A stretch of 64,000 nt of DNA, taken from the NCBI GenBank assembly GCA_024347015.1, contig AP024889.1:2976001-3040000 (forward strand). Reading direction: 5' to 3'. The notes under the pieces are model-generated. The model ran no database searches and had not been told where the DNA came from. It was given only the letters and a program-made list of their open reading frames with translations. Shown here in pieces: positions 61,482 to 64,000 of this stretch. This DNA comes from Vibrio pectenicida. Lineage in GTDB: Bacteria; Pseudomonadota; Gammaproteobacteria; Enterobacterales; Vibrionaceae. A program made the translations under genes and the position numbers. Every line of letters starts with the position of its first letter. Position 1 is the first letter of the stretch.

Positions 61482-63923
61482 ATGTCTTCAAGACAATCAC
61501 TATCAAGTGCATTATTAAAATTGCCTTTATCAATGCTGGTAAGAGGAACAACGATTCCATCTAATCCCGTTGAAGATCACGGAATTGATCTAGAAAAACC
61601 CATTATTTACGCGCTGCCTTATCGCTCCAGTGTTGATTTGCTCACCCTACATACTCAAATTACCCATTTAGGTTTACCTAATCTATTCACACCAGTTGAA
61701 ATCAATGGTAAATCGTTCAGAAGGTATGTGTTTATCTCTTCGCGTCAAACTGTGATGGGTAACGATCATAATGTCCCCAACGAATCTATTTCTCTCTTTT
61801 CTGAACTTTTAGAGCAACATAAATTTGATAGTGAGCTAGATGTTCAGGTTATTCCCACGTCAGTATTATGGGGAAGAAAACCTGGTAAAGAATCTCAGCG
61901 GACCCCTTATTTACAGGCATTAAATGGACCAGAGAAAGCTCTTGCTGTAATAAAATACGGTCGTGACTGTCTTGTTCGCATTAGCCCTGTCGTATCTCTT
62001 CGCTACATGGCAGATTCACACGGTACCGATGAATCAATTGCTCACAAACTAGCTCGGGTCGCCCGTATTCACTTTTCACGCCAAAAATTGGCTACATCTG
62101 GGCCAAACTTACCCAATAGACAAGCACTATTTAACCGCCTCATGCGCTCAAAAGCGATAATCAAAACAATTGAGGATACAGCTAAAGCCAAAAACATCTC
62201 ACTCGAAAAGGCTCGAGAAGAAGCACAGGGGATAATGGATGAAATTGCCGCAGACTTCTCATACTCAGTCATAAAAAAAAGCAATCGCATACTCAGTTGG
62301 CTATGGAACCGTATTTATCAGGGTTTAAATATCAACAATGCTTCAATAGTACGTAAACTTGCTCAAGATGGCCATGAGATCGTCTATGTACCATGTCATC
62401 GCAGCCACATGGATTATTTACTACTTTCTTACGTCTTGTACCAAGAGGGGATGGTCCCACCACATATTGCTGCAGGTATTAATTTAAATTTCTTTCCAGC
62501 GGGCCCCATATTCCGCCGTGGGGGGGCTTTCTTTATTCGCCGTAGCTTTAAGGGTAATAAACTCTACTCAACTATCTTTCGTGAATATCTGGCTGAATTA
62601 TTTTCGAAAGGATATTCGGTAGAGTATTTCAGCGAAGGAGGACGTTCACGAACAGGCCGCCTATTACAAGCCAAAACAGGAATGCTGGCCATGACAATTC
62701 AAGCCATGCTTCGCGGTTTAAATCGTCCTGTTACTCTTGTGCCTGTATACATTGGCTACGAGCATGTCATGGAGGTCAGTACTTATGCTAAGGAGCTGAG
62801 GGGAAAGCGTAAAGAAAAGGAGAATGCAGGTCTGGTATTGCGAACCATCCGAAAGCTACGCAACTTTGGTCAAGGTTACGTAAATTTTGGCGAGCCAATT
62901 CTCTTAAATCAGTACCTCAATGATAATGTTCCACAATGGACGCAAGATATAGACCCGATAGGAAGTAATAAACCACAATGGATAAATCCTATCGTCAATG
63001 TACTTGCAAATAAAGTGATGACACATATCAACGACGCAGCTGCAACAAACGCTTTGACTCTCTGTGCCACAGCTTTGCTTGCTTCACGTCAACGCGCTCT
63101 ATCAAGAGATAGCTTGATCAAACAAGTAGATTGCTACTTAGCACTACTAAAAAATGTGCCTTATTCTTCAACCTTCACCATGCCAGATGAGGATGCTGAA
63201 GAGTTAGTTTGCCATGCCGAGTCATTAGATAAATTTGTTATTGACTCTGACAGTATGGGGGATGTGGTCTCTCTCGATCGTAACCAGTCAGTTCTGATGA
63301 CCTATTACCGCAATAATATTATCCACTTATTTGCGATTCCATCTTTGATTGCTCAGATGCTCATCCGTCATCAGAAACTGAGTTTAAAGAAAATAAAAAC
63401 TAACGTAGGATTAATTTATCCATTTTTAAAGCAAGAATTGTTTCTTAGTTTGGAAGAGGTTCAGTTAGGTGATATTACTGAGTCTTATATTGAGGAAATT
63501 GCTCGTTTGGGTTTGGTAATGGTCGATGGCAAACAAAACGTGTCGCTAAGGCAAGATAATATTCAGATGCTAATGCTACTAGGTCGTACCATTACAGAAA
63601 CCCTACAACGTTACGCAATTACACTCAACCTACTGCCTGCTTACTCTGGCCTCAACAAGGGAGATTTGGAGAAAAAGAGTCAGGAAATCGCCCAAAGATT
63701 AGGACGCCTACATGGTATCAATGCCCCTGAGTTTTTCGATAAAGGTGTGTTTACATCCATGTTTACAACTCTAAAGCAGCACGCCTATTTAGATAGCAAC
63801 GGTCACTGTGATCAAGAAAAGAGCAAAATTTTGGCTGAGCTGCTGTATTCAATGCTTTCTCCAGAGGTATGCTTAACAATAAAAGAGAGTATTTGCCAAG
63901 CCTCGGTAAATCAAACACAGTAA
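61482..63923 (+). CDS. plsB: Glycerol-3-phosphate acyltransferase
   Basis: PlsB starts phospholipid synthesis by acylating glycerol 3-phosphate at the inner membrane. ATG 61482 ([17 protein letters not shown]) matches Vibrio and E. coli N-termini; the frame is open 26 codons further upstream without homology. The 813-residue protein has the four acyltransferase blocks: [15 protein letters not shown] (HX4D), [28 protein letters not shown] and [17 protein letters not shown] terminator follows at the window end. Confidence 0.97.
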   Translation: MSSRQSLSSALLKLPLSMLVRGTTIPSNPVEDHGIDLEKPIIYALPYRSSVDLLTLHTQITHLGLPNLFTPVEINGKSFRRYVFISSRQTVMGNDHNVPNESISLFSELLEQHKFDSELDVQVIPTSVLWGRKPGKESQRTPYLQALNGPEKALAVIKYGRDCLVRISPVVSLRYMADSHGTDESIAHKLARVARIHFSRQKLATSGPNLPNRQALFNRLMRSKAIIKTIEDTAKAKNISLEKAREEAQGIMDEIAADFSYSVIKKSNRILSWLWNRIYQGLNINNASIVRKLAQDGHEIVYVPCHRSHMDYLLLSYVLYQEGMVPPHIAAGINLNFFPAGPIFRRGGAFFIRRSFKGNKLYSTIFREYLAELFSKGYSVEYFSEGGRSRTGRLLQAKTGMLAMTIQAMLRGLNRPVTLVPVYIGYEHVMEVSTYAKELRGKRKEKENAGLVLRTIRKLRNFGQGYVNFGEPILLNQYLNDNVPQWTQDIDPIGSNKPQWINPIVNVLANKVMTHINDAAATNALTLCATALLASRQRALSRDSLIKQVDCYLALLKNVPYSSTFTMPDEDAEELVCHAESLDKFVIDSDSMGDVVSLDRNQSVLMTYYRNNIIHLFAIPSLIAQMLIRHQKLSLKKIKTNVGLIYPFLKQELFLSLEEVQLGDITESYIEEIARLGLVMVDGKQNVSLRQDNIQMLMLLGRTITETLQRYAITLNLLPAYSGLNKGDLEKKSQEIAQRLGRLHGINAPEFFDKGVFTSMFTTLKQHAYLDSNGHCDQEKSKILAELLYSMLSPEVCLTIKESICQASVNQTQ

Positions 63924-63945
63924 ATACTCATCTAATTAAGTGATC

Positions 63946-63977
63946 AAAGAAGGCTTCCTTAGCAGGTTGCCTTCTTT
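63946..63977 (+). terminator. Intrinsic terminator after plsB
   Basis: AAAGAAGGC and GCCTTCTTT form a 9-bp stem with a 14-nt loop, partly T-rich on the right. Confidence 0.8.
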
Positions 63978-64000
63978 CATTTAAAAGCCTTCACCAAAGC

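Overview
The window reads as chromosomal DNA of a Vibrio-like gammaproteobacterium. Evidence: moderate-to-low GC, rRNA sequences of Vibrio/enteric type, and gene neighbourhoods known from Vibrio and enterics (plsB/dgkA-lexA-dinF, sthA/fabR-yijD/trmA/btuB-murI, hupA-purHD, prmA-dusB-fis, aroQ-accBC, acs...crbS). I do not assign a species.

Left part (1-17 kb). A 3' fragment of arginine deiminase (arcA) leads into arcC and an ornithine carbamoyltransferase, i.e. the arginine deiminase pathway, followed by an ArgR-type regulator that looks like a dedicated paralogue. Then come dsbD and an acetate module: response regulator CrbR, a MarC-family protein, a DUF4212/sodium:solute symporter pair (acetate-type permease), a small anchored protein, the symporter-fused sensor kinase CrbS, an MFS transporter and acetyl-CoA synthetase. 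In V. cholerae, CrbS/CrbR control acs (the acetate switch); here sensor, regulator, transporter and target lie within about 11 kb.

Middle part (17-44 kb). This is housekeeping: aroQ-accB-accC, yhdT-panF, prmA, dusB-fis, a trypsin-like lipoprotein, zntR, purH-purD, a DUF1481 lipoprotein with hupA, a CNNM/CBS membrane protein, yjaG, a 2-hydroxyacid dehydrogenase with a uracil-DNA-glycosylase-family protein, and a complete rRNA operon on the minus strand (16S-23S-5S-tRNA-Asp) with no tRNA in the 16S-23S spacer. After it come a membrane-anchored RRM protein, murI, btuB under a cobalamin riboswitch, and trmA.

Island (about 44.0-54.9 kb). The end of trmA is duplicated: a 21-bp identical stretch at 44009-44029 recurs at 54914-54934, followed each time by a different but homologous TrmA C-terminus and stop. 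Between them lies a type I restriction-modification locus on the minus strand (small putative regulator, hsdM, hsdS, an AlbA/Schlafen-type ATP-binding protein, hsdR, a DUF45 metallopeptidase). Its edges are decayed: a DarG-like macrodomain pseudogene on the left and a radC-DUF2787 chimera on the right. A perfect 30-bp palindrome lies upstream of the first gene. No integrase is present. The conserved trmA/yijD neighbourhood shows that this block was inserted.

Right part (55-64 kb). yijD, fabR and sthA follow, then a DinF-type MATE exporter, an LCM-family methyltransferase with two Fur-box-like sites, lexA with two LexA boxes, dgkA and plsB. The methyltransferase gene separates lexA from dinF, which suggests that the exporter here may be under iron rather than SOS control.
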